Assembly: GCF_002160765.1 (NCBI RefSeq)
Contig: NZ_NFLF01000006.1
Coordinates: 1-64,000, forward strand
DNA: 64,000 bases
Direction: 5' to 3'
Source: Lachnoclostridium sp. An138
Lineage (GTDB): Bacteria > Bacillota > Clostridia > Lachnospirales > Lachnospiraceae
How positions within the stretch are numbered: position 1 is the stretch's first letter; every line of letters starts with the position of its first letter. The notes under the pieces are model-generated. The model did not search any database and was not told the origin of the DNA. It saw only the letters and a list, made by a program, of their open reading frames with translations. Below are positions 34,461-43,560 of this stretch, in pieces. The position numbers and the translations under genes are program-made.

Positions 34461-35117
34461 CTATTCCTGTGGGAATACCAATGTTCCCGTATTCTTCACC
34501 GGCACCCGGATCACCGTCTTCAGCTTCTCCGGACTGCATCTTCTCGCATCGCTCAGATAAATCTCGTGATGCCGCCTGGTTTCTGAAAAATCAGGCATCA
34601 GTCCATTTTCCTCCATAAACCGGTGTATGACCTCAAGAGTCGCCGGTTCCTCATCATAAGGCCCGATGTGCATACACTGAACGCACAGCCCTTCCTCCCA
34701 GGTCAGGAACTCTGCCCGGGAAAAATCCTGCTTCTTTTTCTGCTCTGCTTCCCTGCGCGCCCATTCAAAGTCGGCTTCTGTCACAAAGTCAGGCAGGCGG
34801 ATCATGGATACCCACTGGAACAAATCCTTGCGGCTGTAGTCAATGCCCGCCGTTCCTTCCTGCCACCAGAGACCTTCCAGCGGAGGCACCACATAATCAA
34901 AATAGCCTTCTATCTGATAAGAGCCAAGCTTGCTCATCTTGATCGTAAATGCCAGCCCATACAGAAGCCCCATGGCTTCCTTGTAATCCCCGCCTTCCTC
35001 ATTGGGATCTCCTTTGCCGCGTACTGCCACAAAATTCATGGAAGGCACCGTGACCAGTCCCGGCTTCTTCTTCGGCAGATAGAACTCCTTATATTCCTTC
35101 TTATAGTCAAATGCCAT
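34461..35117 (-). CDS. GyrI-like small-molecule-binding protein
   Basis: A 218-residue protein of the GyrI-like/SOUL-type effector-binding group (residues 20-215). Patterns include VTVPSMNFVAVRGKGDP and HHEIYLSD near the C-terminus. Stand-alone members are thought to bind or hydrolyse small hydrophobic molecules. The ATG follows GGGGGAAAG. It overlaps the TfoX-like gene by 11 bases and is last in the WYL-GyrI-TfoX operon. Confidence 0.85.
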   Translation of the reverse strand: MAFDYKKEYKEFYLPKKKPGLVTVPSMNFVAVRGKGDPNEEGGDYKEAMGLLYGLAFTIKMSKLGSYQIEGYFDYVVPPLEGLWWQEGTAGIDYSRKDLFQWVSMIRLPDFVTEADFEWARREAEQKKKQDFSRAEFLTWEEGLCVQCMHIGPYDEEPATLEVIHRFMEENGLMPDFSETRRHHEIYLSDARRCSPEKLKTVIRVPVKNTGTLVFPQE

Positions 35118-35460
35118 CTTCTTTCCCCCTCTGCTTCCGGCTGCGCTTTCTTTTTTCCTTCGGCTCCGGCAGTTCCTCACAGGTCGCAGCAGCAAGCTGT
35201 GTCAGGACCTCTCTGTCATCCACCTCTTCCACCAGAAGATAGTTTCTGGCTCCCTCATAGGGCGGTTCCTCCGGAAGCCCGGGACAGACTTTCCGCCCTG
35301 CCTCCGTAATCTTGAAAAACAGCGTATCATCACTGACAACGCCAAAAAATTTTCTTCCGCAGAACAGCCCATATTCTCCGAACATTTTCCGGTACGTGAC
35401 CGGCCCCACATCCCGAAGCTGTTCCGTCACATACTCTACAAATTCCCTACTGGACGCCAT
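35107..35460 (-). CDS. TfoX N-terminal domain protein
   Basis: A 117-residue protein made almost entirely of the TfoX/Sxy N-terminal domain (TYRKMFGEYGLFCGRKFFG), ending in a basic tail (KEKRKRSRKQRGK). TfoX regulates competence in gamma-proteobacteria; short Firmicute versions have no assigned role. It sits between two GyrI-like genes. Confidence 0.85.
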   Translation of the reverse strand: MASSREFVEYVTEQLRDVGPVTYRKMFGEYGLFCGRKFFGVVSDDTLFFKITEAGRKVCPGLPEEPPYEGARNYLLVEEVDDREVLTQLAAATCEELPEPKEKRKRSRKQRGKEDGI

Positions 35461-35462
35461 AT

Positions 35463-35930
35463 TTATTCCCCATTTCTCAGACCTACATATATTTGAATCC
35501 GTAACCCTTTTTCCCTGTCTTCCTGATACTCTTCAAAGTCACTTTCAAAAGTCCGTGACAAATTCATCTGCCAGATCTCGCGCCACGCAGCCGCTACTTC
35601 TTCGCCATTTCCTTCAACCGTAAATTTAGCATAGCATCCCGCCGGAATCCTGCAACATTTATACTCGGGTGAGACCCTCTCTTTCTCTGAAATCTTCTCC
35701 GTTTCGCAACCGGCAATCACCGTATAATCTCCTTTTTCATCACTCTCATATTCCGTATAAACGCCGAAAACCGGAGCTTTCTTTTCTTTCAGAGTCTCCA
35801 CGATACCATTGCTGTAAAACCTGTTCCACAGCTCTCCAATCATTGCTCCCATATTCGGATCACTGTTATTTGTACGAACCGAAATTCCTGTTATCATCTT
35901 TTCTTCCAATGTAACAATTTCATATACCAT
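35463..35930 (-). CDS. GyrI-like/AraC effector-binding domain protein
   Basis: A 155-residue stand-alone effector-binding domain. It starts VYEIVTLEEKMITGISVRT and carries the family's late pattern (CRIPAGCYAKFTVEG). It resembles the C-terminal half of AraC regulators such as the one at 44655-45503 but has no DNA-binding part. First effector-binding gene after the WYL regulator. Confidence 0.82.
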   Translation of the reverse strand: MVYEIVTLEEKMITGISVRTNNSDPNMGAMIGELWNRFYSNGIVETLKEKKAPVFGVYTEYESDEKGDYTVIAGCETEKISEKERVSPEYKCCRIPAGCYAKFTVEGNGEEVAAAWREIWQMNLSRTFESDFEEYQEDREKGLRIQIYVGLRNGE

Positions 35931-35984
35931 TGTCTTATCTCCTTTTTATAGTTATTGTACCAAAGGAAATACGACAACCGTATG

Positions 35985-36893
35985 TCATGTATCCAGATGC
36001 TTTTCCCGGATTTTTTCTCCGAACCGGGCAAGCTCTGACCGGAACTCCGCGGGTTCCAGCAGCTCTGCCCCGCCGCCGAAGGAGGCGATCCAACCGATAA
36101 CACTGGTCTTATCCGTAAAACCAAATGAAAACAGCAGCGAGCCATCCGCCTGAATGGAAAAGCTGTCTGCTCCATATTCTTCGATAAGCCGCCATTTATA
36201 CTCCGGTTCAATTCTCGCTCTTACCTGAAAGACATGGGGAAACACCTTTTCCTGCGACAGATCCGGCAGCGGAGCCGGCCGTTTTTCAAAAGAACCGGAA
36301 AGCTCCAGTTCTGTCATCCGGTTCAGCTTGAACAGCCGGAAATCTTCTCTCGTCCGGCACCAGCCCCACAGATACCAGCCGGCCCACTGGAAAATCAAAT
36401 CATACGGCTCCACAGTCCGGCGGGATTCTCCGGAAGGCGCATGATAGGAAAAGGACACCAGCCGGCTGCTTTCTATCGCTCCATGGAGCAGCTCAATTTT
36501 GGGCGCAAGCGCCGCCCGGTACCAGGAGGACAGATCAATCAGAATATGCGGATCGCCTGCCAGAAGATCCGAAGCGCCCGGAAGCAGCTTTTCCATAAGC
36601 TGCGCATACCGGTTCGTCCCGCTCACGCTGTCCAGGCTCCGAAGCCCTGCCAGAACCGCCTGCATGTCCGAAGAAGTGAGCAGCGTCCGGTCTATTGCAT
36701 AGCCTTCCATGATGGAAATGCCGCCGCCCGCTCCGCGCGTGGTCACGATCGGGATTCCTGCCATGCAGAGGCGTTCAATATCCCGGTTGATCGTCCGCCG
36801 GGATACCTCGAACTTCTCCGCAAGCCAGGGAGCCGTCACCTTCTCTTTCTGCAGCAGCACTGCCAGAATCCCTATCATTCGATCAAGCTTCAT
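35985..36893 (-). CDS. WYL-domain transcriptional regulator (YafY-like)
   Basis: A 302-residue regulator. The N-terminal HTH (APWLAEKFEVSRRTINRDIERL) is followed by a WYL domain in the second half (APSGESRRTVEPYDL, then WYLWGWCRTREDFRLF) that can bind ligands or nucleic acid. The ATG at 36893 is chosen for GGAGAG. It heads an operon of two effector-binding proteins and a TfoX-like protein, all of unknown function. Confidence 0.9.
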   Translation of the reverse strand: MKLDRMIGILAVLLQKEKVTAPWLAEKFEVSRRTINRDIERLCMAGIPIVTTRGAGGGISIMEGYAIDRTLLTSSDMQAVLAGLRSLDSVSGTNRYAQLMEKLLPGASDLLAGDPHILIDLSSWYRAALAPKIELLHGAIESSRLVSFSYHAPSGESRRTVEPYDLIFQWAGWYLWGWCRTREDFRLFKLNRMTELELSGSFEKRPAPLPDLSQEKVFPHVFQVRARIEPEYKWRLIEEYGADSFSIQADGSLLFSFGFTDKTSVIGWIASFGGGAELLEPAEFRSELARFGEKIREKHLDT

Positions 36894-36947
36894 CGTTTCT
36901 CTCCAGATTTTCAAATATCTTCCCGAATTCCGGTTTTCTGTCTCTTC

Positions 36948-37703
36948 TTAAAACACCGCATTTCCAAGCAGCAGATCCTTAACCAGAGCGAACGCTTCCC
37001 GGGTCATATAATGGGGACGCATGAAAATCTCCGTGGGAGCCGGAATCCCAAAGGCATCTATTCCCTGGGCCTTCGCGATATGTACCGCCCGGAAAATGTG
37101 GAAATCATTTGATACAATTCCGATGGATGGACATTCTCCTTCCATCATCGCCCGGCTGAAGCGGATATTCTGTACCGTATTCACGGACTTTTCTTCCTTC
37201 CGAATCCGTTCCGCCCCAATCCCTGCCTCAATCAGGTAATCTTCCATGGCCTCCGCTTCCGTAATGTCCTCTCCCGAGCCCTGCCCGCCCGACACAATGA
37301 CGAGCGTCCCGGGATTGTCCCGCAGATACTCCGCCGCCCGGTCCAGACGCTGCTTTAAAGCGCGGCTCACCCGGGTTCCCTTCACCTGCGCTCCCAGCAC
37401 AATCAGGTAATCGCAGGATGCTTTCTCTTTCTGCACCATGCCGCTGACGATACAGCCCTCCGCGGCCAGAAACAGGGCAATTCCAAGCGCCAGAAGGATT
37501 CCCGCCGCAGTCCGGATTCCCGGCGGAATGCGCAGAAAGGCCGCCTGAAGGGCGGGCACCCTGCAGACGGCCAGAGCCAGCCAGCATACAGCGCCCAGTC
37601 CCAGCCAGAACCAGGCAAAAGACGCATGTACGCCGGCATATAAAAGTATTCCGATATAATAGACTGTAAAAAGTGTGCCAAGAATCAGAAACAGTTTACT
37701 CAT
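36948..37703 (-). CDS. YdcF/SanA family DUF218 membrane protein
   Basis: A 251-residue protein. Three N-terminal membrane segments (to about residue 95) are followed by a DUF218 domain ([31 protein letters not shown], then NFHIFR-like [13 protein letters not shown]). Family members such as SanA and ElyC act in cell-envelope maintenance. Its ATG overlaps the stop of the SEC-C gene by four bases. Confidence 0.88.
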   Translation of the reverse strand: MSKLFLILGTLFTVYYIGILLYAGVHASFAWFWLGLGAVCWLALAVCRVPALQAAFLRIPPGIRTAAGILLALGIALFLAAEGCIVSGMVQKEKASCDYLIVLGAQVKGTRVSRALKQRLDRAAEYLRDNPGTLVIVSGGQGSGEDITEAEAMEDYLIEAGIGAERIRKEEKSVNTVQNIRFSRAMMEGECPSIGIVSNDFHIFRAVHIAKAQGIDAFGIPAPTEIFMRPHYMTREAFALVKDLLLGNAVF

Positions 37704-38206
37704 GCATTTTTTCCGCAGCATTTTTTATATTTCTTTCCGCTTCCGCAGGGGCAGGGATCGTTTCTGCCAATCTTCGGTCCCTTTACAATTGTGCCGGATT
37801 TCTTCTGCTCCAGATACAGCTCCTTCTGTCTTTCCTTGGAAAAGATAGCGTCCCACTGGGGCAGCTCATACAGCCAGTCTGCCTTTGCGTCCACCATATT
37901 CTTGTAAAGCTTTTCCTTATCAAATTTCAGAGAAACAACCGTGTCCTCCTCCATCTCCTCGATGGGGTTCGGCTCCACCAGGCTGTCGTTGATGCCATCC
38001 AGAAAACCGGTCATGGTCATAACGTCCTGTCCGTATTTTTCGGCCAGCTCTTTTACCGTTCCCTTCACCTCAGTGTCCGGGTCCTCCAGAAGCTGCTCAT
38101 AGATCTCTTTCTCTATGTTAAAATATTTCGCCCAGAATCTCTGTATATCTCCTTTATTTGCCTTTTCGTCGTAGGCCATATCGCGCCACTGCTTCAGTAA
38201 TGCCAT
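37700..38206 (-). CDS. SEC-C metal-binding protein
   Basis: A 168-residue protein. Its last 25 residues are a SEC-C zinc motif ([19 protein letters not shown]), as in SecA. The acidic N-terminal part is helical with no recognised domain. The start at 38206 is preferred because GGAGAG lies ahead; an ATG 15 bases earlier has poor spacing. Translationally coupled to the YdcF-like gene. Confidence 0.85.
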   Translation of the reverse strand: MALLKQWRDMAYDEKANKGDIQRFWAKYFNIEKEIYEQLLEDPDTEVKGTVKELAEKYGQDVMTMTGFLDGINDSLVEPNPIEEMEEDTVVSLKFDKEKLYKNMVDAKADWLYELPQWDAIFSKERQKELYLEQKKSGTIVKGPKIGRNDPCPCGSGKKYKKCCGKNA

Positions 38207-38309
38207 TTGTTTTCTCTCCATCCTTCGCTTTTACTTGCTTTGACCGGGCTTTGGAAAGCCCGTGCATGTCCCTAATGTTATCATCTGAGACCGTATTTGT
38301 CAATGTCTC

Positions 38310-39239
38310 CTACTTCAGGAAACCGCTTACGATCTGCTCTTCCGCCTCTTTTTCCGTCAGTCCCAGAGTCATCAGCTTGGTCAGCTGCTCTCCGGCGATC
38401 TTTCCGATGGCAGCCTCGTGAATCAGGCTGGCATCCAGGTTATTGGCGTCCAGAGACGGAACCGCGACCACGTGTCCCTCGTCCATCAGAATCGCATCGC
38501 ATTCCGTATGTCCGTAGCACTGGTTGTTTCCGCAGATTTTGGAATTGAACACCTGGCGGGAAGCTCCCTTTGCCACAGAACGGGACACCACGTTGGCTGT
38601 GGAATCCACGCCGTTTAAATCTACCTGGAAATTCGTCTCCGCGTACTGCTGTCCGTGGGTCATGATCTTTTCCTTGATGATCAGAGTCGCACCGTCTCCC
38701 AGCTCTGCCTTTGTGTCACGGATGGTGGAATCCACACCCTTGATCTGCGTGGTCTCCATCTCCATATAGCTGTCAGTATCCATGTAAATCACGGTGGTCG
38801 GATTCAGAATCCGGTCTCCGGTACCCTCTCCTTCCCCGTAATGTTTCTCCACATATTTCACTTTCGCGTTTTTCCCGATATGGAAAGTATGGATACCGTC
38901 ATGCTCCGTGGTATCGTCGCCGCCGCAGTGAATACCGCAGCCCGCCACAATAGTCACATCCGCATCCTCTCCGATATAAAAATCGTTGTAAACCAGATCC
39001 TTCAGGCCGCTCTGGCTTACGATGACCGGGATATGAACGCTTTCGTTTTTCGTGCCCGGCTTGATAATAATGTCGATTCCCGGCTTGTCTTCCTTGCTTA
39101 CAATATCTATATTGGCAGTTGTATTTCTTCCGGCCAGCGATCCGTTGGAACGGATGTTGTATGCGCCTTCCGGAACACTGTGGAGATCTGCCACCTTCTC
39201 CAGCATGTGCATCTGTAACTGATCCATTTTCTGAGCCAT
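38310..39239 (-). CDS. sufB: SufB/SufD-family iron-sulfur scaffold, minimal type
   Basis: A 309-residue SufB/D-fold beta-helix protein, shorter than classical SufB (about 470). Key patterns are HIPVIVSQSG, GCGIHCGGDD, and the C-terminal conserved region (CYGHTECDAI, then DANNLDASLIHEAAIGKI) with the Cys and His used in cluster assembly. It pairs with SufC just upstream and has no SufD, SufS or SufU, which matches the minimal two-gene (SMS) system of anaerobes and archaea. Confidence 0.88.
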   Translation of the reverse strand: MAQKMDQLQMHMLEKVADLHSVPEGAYNIRSNGSLAGRNTTANIDIVSKEDKPGIDIIIKPGTKNESVHIPVIVSQSGLKDLVYNDFYIGEDADVTIVAGCGIHCGGDDTTEHDGIHTFHIGKNAKVKYVEKHYGEGEGTGDRILNPTTVIYMDTDSYMEMETTQIKGVDSTIRDTKAELGDGATLIIKEKIMTHGQQYAETNFQVDLNGVDSTANVVSRSVAKGASRQVFNSKICGNNQCYGHTECDAILMDEGHVVAVPSLDANNLDASLIHEAAIGKIAGEQLTKLMTLGLTEKEAEEQIVSGFLK

Positions 39240-39295
39240 ACTTATATCCTCTTTTCTCTCATGCCGCGTCGGTTCAGGCATCCTGAACAGCCGCC

Positions 39296-40021
39296 TTACA
39301 CTACCTTGTCCATCAATGTGCTGCACGCCTCCGAAGACGTCAGAAGCTTCGGAAGCACCTCATCCTTTGTGCCCTGCTCTGTCACCTCTCCGTCCGCGAT
39401 CACAACGATACGGTCTGCTATGTTCAGGATTCGTTCCTGATGGGAAATGATTACGATGGAGCCGTCGATTTTCCTGCGCATCTCTTCAAATACGCGAATC
39501 AGATTGTTAAAGCTCCAGAGATCAATCCCGGCCTCCGGTTCGTCAAAAATAGAAAGCTTCGTTCCCCGGGCCAGCACCATGGCAATCTCGATGCGCTTCA
39601 GCTCGCCGCCGGAAAGGGAGGCGTTCACTTCACGGTTGATATAATCTCTCGCGCAGAGCCCCACCTCCGACATATACTGGCAGGCCGCGTCCAGAGAAAG
39701 CTTCTCACCGTGAGCCAGATTCAGAAGGTCCAGTACAGTCAGTCCCTTGAAACGGACCGGCTGCTGAAACGCAAAGCTGATTCCCTTTCTGGCTCTCTCC
39801 GTGATGGAAAGCTCCGTAATATCATCGCCGTCCAGCAGAATCTTTCCTGACGTAGGCTTTACAATACCGGTAATAATCTTGGCCATCGTGGATTTTCCTC
39901 CCCCGTTCGGGCCTGTAATTACCGTAAATTCATCATCTATCTTTAAATTGACATGTCTCAGAATGTCGATATCCTGAGAATCCTCGGTGACCTGATAACA
40001 GATATCCTGTAATTCAAGCAT
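39296..40021 (-). CDS. sufC: SufC iron-sulfur assembly ATPase
   Basis: A 241-residue ABC-type ATPase. Walker A GPNGGGKST is near residue 33, the signature is LSGGELKRIE, Walker B is LSIFDEPEAGID, and the switch is IISHQERI. It powers cluster assembly on its SufB partner, encoded 56 bases downstream. I place the start at 40021, nine bases after AGGAGG; an ATG six bases earlier is too close. Confidence 0.93.
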   Translation of the reverse strand: MLELQDICYQVTEDSQDIDILRHVNLKIDDEFTVITGPNGGGKSTMAKIITGIVKPTSGKILLDGDDITELSITERARKGISFAFQQPVRFKGLTVLDLLNLAHGEKLSLDAACQYMSEVGLCARDYINREVNASLSGGELKRIEIAMVLARGTKLSIFDEPEAGIDLWSFNNLIRVFEEMRRKIDGSIVIISHQERILNIADRIVVIADGEVTEQGTKDEVLPKLLTSSEACSTLMDKVV

Positions 40022-40221
40022 TTTCATACGCCTCCTGTGTATCATTTTCTCTGAGAACTATTCTCAGATGGGAATACAGCATCCCATCAGTTGATCATAA
40101 CAGCGCAGCAATTCTTTGGCAAGCCCCAATTCAATAAAATTTATCCATAAGGCCGGACGCCCCGCGCCCGCGCAGTCTGGTGGAAACCGCAGGGTATCCG
40201 CATGATTTTCTGATCCAGAAA
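40022..40221. other. Intergenic region upstream of sufC
   Basis: No gene is seen. It holds the sufC ribosome site and a plain stretch up to the tRNA terminator. No clear promoter could be fixed. Confidence 0.35.
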
Positions 40222-40243
40222 GGCCAGAGCATCCGCTCTGGCC
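40222..40243 (-). terminator. Terminator of tRNA-Ala
   Basis: Perfect 8-bp stem GGCCAGAG/CTCTGGCC with a six-base loop, followed by TTTCT on the minus strand, 15 bases past the tRNA. Confidence 0.75.
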
Positions 40244-40258
40244 TCCCGTCATATCTCC

Positions 40259-40331
40259 TGGAGCATACGGGACTTGAACCCGTGACCTCCACACTGCCAG
40301 TGTGGCGCGCTCCCAACTGCGCTAATGCCCC
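40259..40331 (-). tRNA. tRNA-Ala (GGC anticodon)
   Basis: A 73-base cloverleaf. Acceptor arms GGGGCAT and ATGCTCC carry discriminator A. The D arm holds AGCGCAGTTGGGAGCGC. The anticodon stem CCACA/TGTGG has loop CTGGCAG, so the anticodon is GGC (Ala). The T arm is ACGGG-TTCAAGT-CCCGT. The 3' CCA is not encoded. Confidence 0.95.
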
Positions 40332-40404
40332 TTACGCCTTTACTACTATAACAGGACATTCAAAAAAAAACAAGACATATTTTCATTTTTTCAAAGTCCG
40401 TCCA

Positions 40405-40944
40405 TTACCGCGCTCCGGAACCATCCCCTTCCGCTTCTCTGCGCATCACGGAAAAACTTTTATCCAGATAAATCTGATAGGAAACCGCAATGATCACACT
40501 GCGGAGCATCCGCTTTTCATCGCTGGAATCCTCTCCTATCTCTTCCGGACTCTCCTTCAGGCCGAACACAAAAGCCAGAACGTTTTCCAGCTCGTCACAG
40601 AAATAATCATAAGCTGTCTCCGAGGGATACGTGGCCTTCTGAAGCCCGATAAAATATTTCAAATCGTCCAGACTCAGCACATTTTTCGTCACCGCGATAA
40701 AGAACAGATACGCAATCTGTTCCCGGCTGTACTGTTTTTTCTCCGGACTGGCAATCAGATGTTTTTTTACATAGTTGGAAATCATGGAAATGGTAATGCA
40801 GTTTTCCTGAAGTCCGGACAGATATTCCGAAATATATTTTGCAGTCTGCTCCAGATACAGACCCACCGCCGGGATCTCCCGGTAACGCGGAAGCCGGAAT
40901 CCCTCCACCGCAGACTTAATCTTCTCTCTGCATGCCTCTGTCAT
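40405..40944 (-). CDS. DUF1836 protein
   Basis: A 179-residue DUF1836 protein, common in Firmicutes. Its N-terminal half has a MerR/HTH-like look (TISMISNYVKKHLIASPEKKQYSREQI shape; key residues N-Y-V-K and Y-S-R-E-Q). The C-terminal half is helical. The ATG at 40944 follows GGGAGA. Role unknown; often taken as a regulator. It is divergent from degV. Confidence 0.8.
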   Translation of the reverse strand: MTEACREKIKSAVEGFRLPRYREIPAVGLYLEQTAKYISEYLSGLQENCITISMISNYVKKHLIASPEKKQYSREQIAYLFFIAVTKNVLSLDDLKYFIGLQKATYPSETAYDYFCDELENVLAFVFGLKESPEEIGEDSSDEKRMLRSVIIAVSYQIYLDKSFSVMRREAEGDGSGAR

Positions 40945-41052
40945 AACAATTCTCCCGTCTGCTGTCTCTGCCGGACAGCCTATGTGATATGAGTATAACA
41001 TTTCTTTCTTTTCAGCGCAATCTTCCCGTTTTCAGGAATTTTCCCCGATCTA

Positions 41053-41081
41053 TTGACTTTGTATGCAATTCATATTACTAT
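41053..41081 (+). promoter_or_regulatory. Promoter of the degV gene
   Basis: TTGACT (41053-41058), 17 bases, TACTAT (41076-41081), 55 bases ahead of the degV ATG. An imperfect inverted repeat (ATCAGTTTTTTAAAAAACCGAT type) follows near the start site. Confidence 0.6.
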
Positions 41082-41135
41082 ATTATCAGTTTTTTAAAAA
41101 CCGATAATGCGATATCAAGAAATCGAGGTGCCCGT

Positions 41136-41978
41136 ATGAAATATAAGATTATCATGGATTCTTCTTCCAATATTTTTGACCTGGAACAGGTCAGCTTTTC
41201 CAGCGTTCCCTTAAAAATCATTACGGATCAGAAGGAATTTACAGATGATCCGAACCTGGATCTGAACGAAATGCTCACATACCTTTCCGCCTACAAAGGC
41301 CGCTCCGGCACAGCCTGCCCAAACATCCATGAATGGCTGGAGGCTTTCGGAGATGCGGAATACGTGTTTGCCGTCACCATAACCGGAACCCTCTCCGGCT
41401 GCCATAACGCAGCCGTTCAGGCAAAGGACAGCTATGAAAAGGCACATCCCGGACGCCGTGTCTGCTGTCTGGACAGTCTCTCCACCGGTCCGGAAATGGT
41501 TCTGATCGCCGAAAAGCTGCGGGAACTCATCCTTTCTGACCCGGAGCTGAGTTTTGAACAGATAGAGACAGAAATACGTGCTTACATGAAGCAGACCCAT
41601 CTCATCTTCACGCTGGAAAGCCTGAACAACATGGCACAGAACGGCCGGGTATCTCCTCTGGTCGCCAAAGCCTGCGGCCTTCTGGGAATCCGCATCGTCG
41701 GCCAGGCCAGCAGCGAGGGCACTCTGCAGCCTCTGCACAAAAGCCGCGGCATCGCAAAGGCACTGAAAATGATGCTTGAAGAAATGAAAAAGAACGGCTA
41801 CCGGGGCGGAAAACTGCGGATCGTCCACTGCCAGAACGAAGCAGCCGCCCGGGAATTTCTTAAGCTTGTAAAAACGGAATTTCCAGACTGCGACGCCTCC
41901 ATCGGAAACACAACCGCTCTCTGCAGCTTCTATGCCGAGAAAGGCGGTCTTATGGCCGGTTATGAAAGCAGCCTGTAA
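41136..41978 (+). CDS. DegV family fatty-acid-binding protein
   Basis: A 280-residue DegV/FakB-type protein. It starts KYKIIMDSSSNIFDLE, has TGTLSGCHNAA (the Thr-Leu-Ser lipid head-group loop) and ends with the GNTTALCSFY region. FakB proteins present fatty acids to the FakA kinase for phospholipid synthesis. No FakA gene is adjacent. The start is fixed by CGAGGTG upstream. Confidence 0.9.
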   Translation: MKYKIIMDSSSNIFDLEQVSFSSVPLKIITDQKEFTDDPNLDLNEMLTYLSAYKGRSGTACPNIHEWLEAFGDAEYVFAVTITGTLSGCHNAAVQAKDSYEKAHPGRRVCCLDSLSTGPEMVLIAEKLRELILSDPELSFEQIETEIRAYMKQTHLIFTLESLNNMAQNGRVSPLVAKACGLLGIRIVGQASSEGTLQPLHKSRGIAKALKMMLEEMKKNGYRGGKLRIVHCQNEAAAREFLKLVKTEFPDCDASIGNTTALCSFYAEKGGLMAGYESSL

Positions 41979-41992
41979 GATTCTCTGATCCC

Positions 41993-42041
41993 AAAAACTC
42001 CGGAAAGCAGACAAACAACGTTCTGCTTCCCGGAGTTTTTT
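41993..42041 (+). terminator. Bidirectional terminator after degV
   Basis: A long stem (AAAAACTCCGG-AAAGCAG with CTGCTT-CCCGGAGTTTTT) plus a T-run, between convergent degV and the metallophosphoesterase gene. Confidence 0.85.
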
Positions 42042-42059
42042 CGCCGGATACTCCTCTTT

Positions 42060-42758
42060 TTACGGCAGGATCAGCTCCGGCCTGAACTTCAGATAATCCG
42101 ACGATACCAGTTTATACTCTATCCCGTCCACATCGCCCTTAAAGCTGTCGTCAAACCGCTCTCTTCCGTGACAGTGGGAATAGATGACCTTCGAGGCCCC
42201 ATACTCCTGTGCCATCCTGGTAAACGGGCTTTCCATCTCTCCGATGCTGGTCGGCGGATAATGCAGAAACATCAGATACTGTGTGAACCCTGCCGCCTTT
42301 GCCGCTTCAAAGGAAGTCCTCAGCCGCGCAAGCTCTCTTGTCATAATCTTTTCAAAATGATCCGGCGCGTCCCATCCCTCGTAGCAGTAGCCCTTGGTTC
42401 CCACCAGCGCATACTCTCCATAGGAATAGAAATTATTCTGCAGGAATTCCAGGCGGCCTGCAAACCGCTCATTCAGCCGCTCCGTCTTTTTCGCGTCCCA
42501 GAACATGTCATGGTTGCCCCGGAGCAGAATCTTACGCCCCGGAAGCCCCATGATAAATTCCAGATCCGCCGCGCATTCTTTCAGATTCCTGCCCCAGGAA
42601 TGATCGCCGGTAATCACCACCGTATCCCCGGAAGCAATCCGCCGGTTCCAGTATTTTTCAATTTTCTTTTCATGGTTCTTCCAGACCCGTCCAAAAAGAT
42701 CCATGGGCTTGTCTACGGAAAAAGCCAGATGCAGATCCCCGATTGCATAAAGGCTCAT
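42060..42758 (-). CDS. Calcineurin-like metallophosphoesterase
   Basis: A 232-residue metallophosphoesterase. The di-metal motifs are in order: GDLHLAF near residue 7, GDHSWG near residue 53, LRGNHDMFWD near residue 80, then LHYPP and HCHGRERF. The ATG is chosen for GAGG upstream. Substrate unknown. Confidence 0.9.
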   Translation of the reverse strand: MSLYAIGDLHLAFSVDKPMDLFGRVWKNHEKKIEKYWNRRIASGDTVVITGDHSWGRNLKECAADLEFIMGLPGRKILLRGNHDMFWDAKKTERLNERFAGRLEFLQNNFYSYGEYALVGTKGYCYEGWDAPDHFEKIMTRELARLRTSFEAAKAAGFTQYLMFLHYPPTSIGEMESPFTRMAQEYGASKVIYSHCHGRERFDDSFKGDVDGIEYKLVSSDYLKFRPELILP

Positions 42759-42832
42759 GTCTTTCCTCACCTTTCCCGAAATTTCTGTCCGCAGATTTTT
42801 CCAAGCATGGCAGAGAGCACGAAATTTATCTC

Positions 42833-43312
42833 TTACCCTGCCCTGCGTATTTTCTTTTCCTTCCCGTTTCCCGTTTTTTCAAACGCAAGCTCATATGCGG
42901 CGCGTATTTCCTCCGGCATCTCTTCCGGAGACATCTGCCGCACCCGCTCTTCCGCTCCGTCCTCTATGGCCTGCTCGTAATACCAGCGCTTGTACCGGAT
43001 CATGGCAAGCGTCTTTTCCAGCCTGTGCATCTCCTCTTTTACTGCCTCTTCCTGCCGGATGAACAGCTCTTTTCTTTTCGGATAGGTGCTGCTTCCTTCC
43101 GAACACCATTCCATAAACGTCTTGATCTCGCGGATTTCCAGCCCTGAGCGTTTCAGGCATTCAATGACCCGGAGAGCTTCCATCTCCTTTTCCGTAAACT
43201 TCCGGATTCCCCCGGACCGCTCCAGTCCCGGAAACAGTCCCTCCTTGTCATAATACCGCAGTGTGGAAACGGGGATCTGAAACATTTCTGATATCTGTCC
43301 TATCGTATACAT
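42833..43312 (-). CDS. MerR family regulator
   Basis: A 159-residue MerR-type activator. The N-terminal winged helix (YTIGQISEMFQIPVSTLRYY) is followed by a long dimerising coiled coil and a short effector tail. It is divergent from an alpha/beta hydrolase gene whose promoter has the 19-base spacer and palindrome expected of a MerR target. No metal-binding cysteine pattern is evident, so an organic ligand is more likely. Confidence 0.9.
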   Translation of the reverse strand: MYTIGQISEMFQIPVSTLRYYDKEGLFPGLERSGGIRKFTEKEMEALRVIECLKRSGLEIREIKTFMEWCSEGSSTYPKRKELFIRQEEAVKEEMHRLEKTLAMIRYKRWYYEQAIEDGAEERVRQMSPEEMPEEIRAAYELAFEKTGNGKEKKIRRAG

Positions 43313-43417
43313 ATGCGCCTCCTCCGGCTCTCCTGTACAAAATCAGTCGCCCGCCGCAGCCAGCCGCAGACGTTTGTACATTCCTGCCGTGTTCACAAAA
43401 AGTTCAAAAATATCATC

Positions 43418-43448
43418 TTGACCTAAAGCCAGGTTTAGGTCTTATACT
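43418..43448 (+). promoter_or_regulatory. MerR-type promoter with 19-base spacer and operator
   Basis: TTGACC (43418-43423), 19 bases, TATACT (43443-43448). The spacer is filled by a perfect inverted repeat, GACCTAAA (43420-43427) and TTTAGGTC (43434-43441). This is the classic layout activated by DNA untwisting by a MerR protein. Confidence 0.85.
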
Positions 43449-43560
43449 GACCATAACACGGAGAGACAGAAATGTCAATCCAGAATCTTTCAACAGGATA
43501 ACCCCTTTTTCCGGCCTGCAGACAGGTACGGTACACATTTTTTTACAGGAGGATTTTTTT

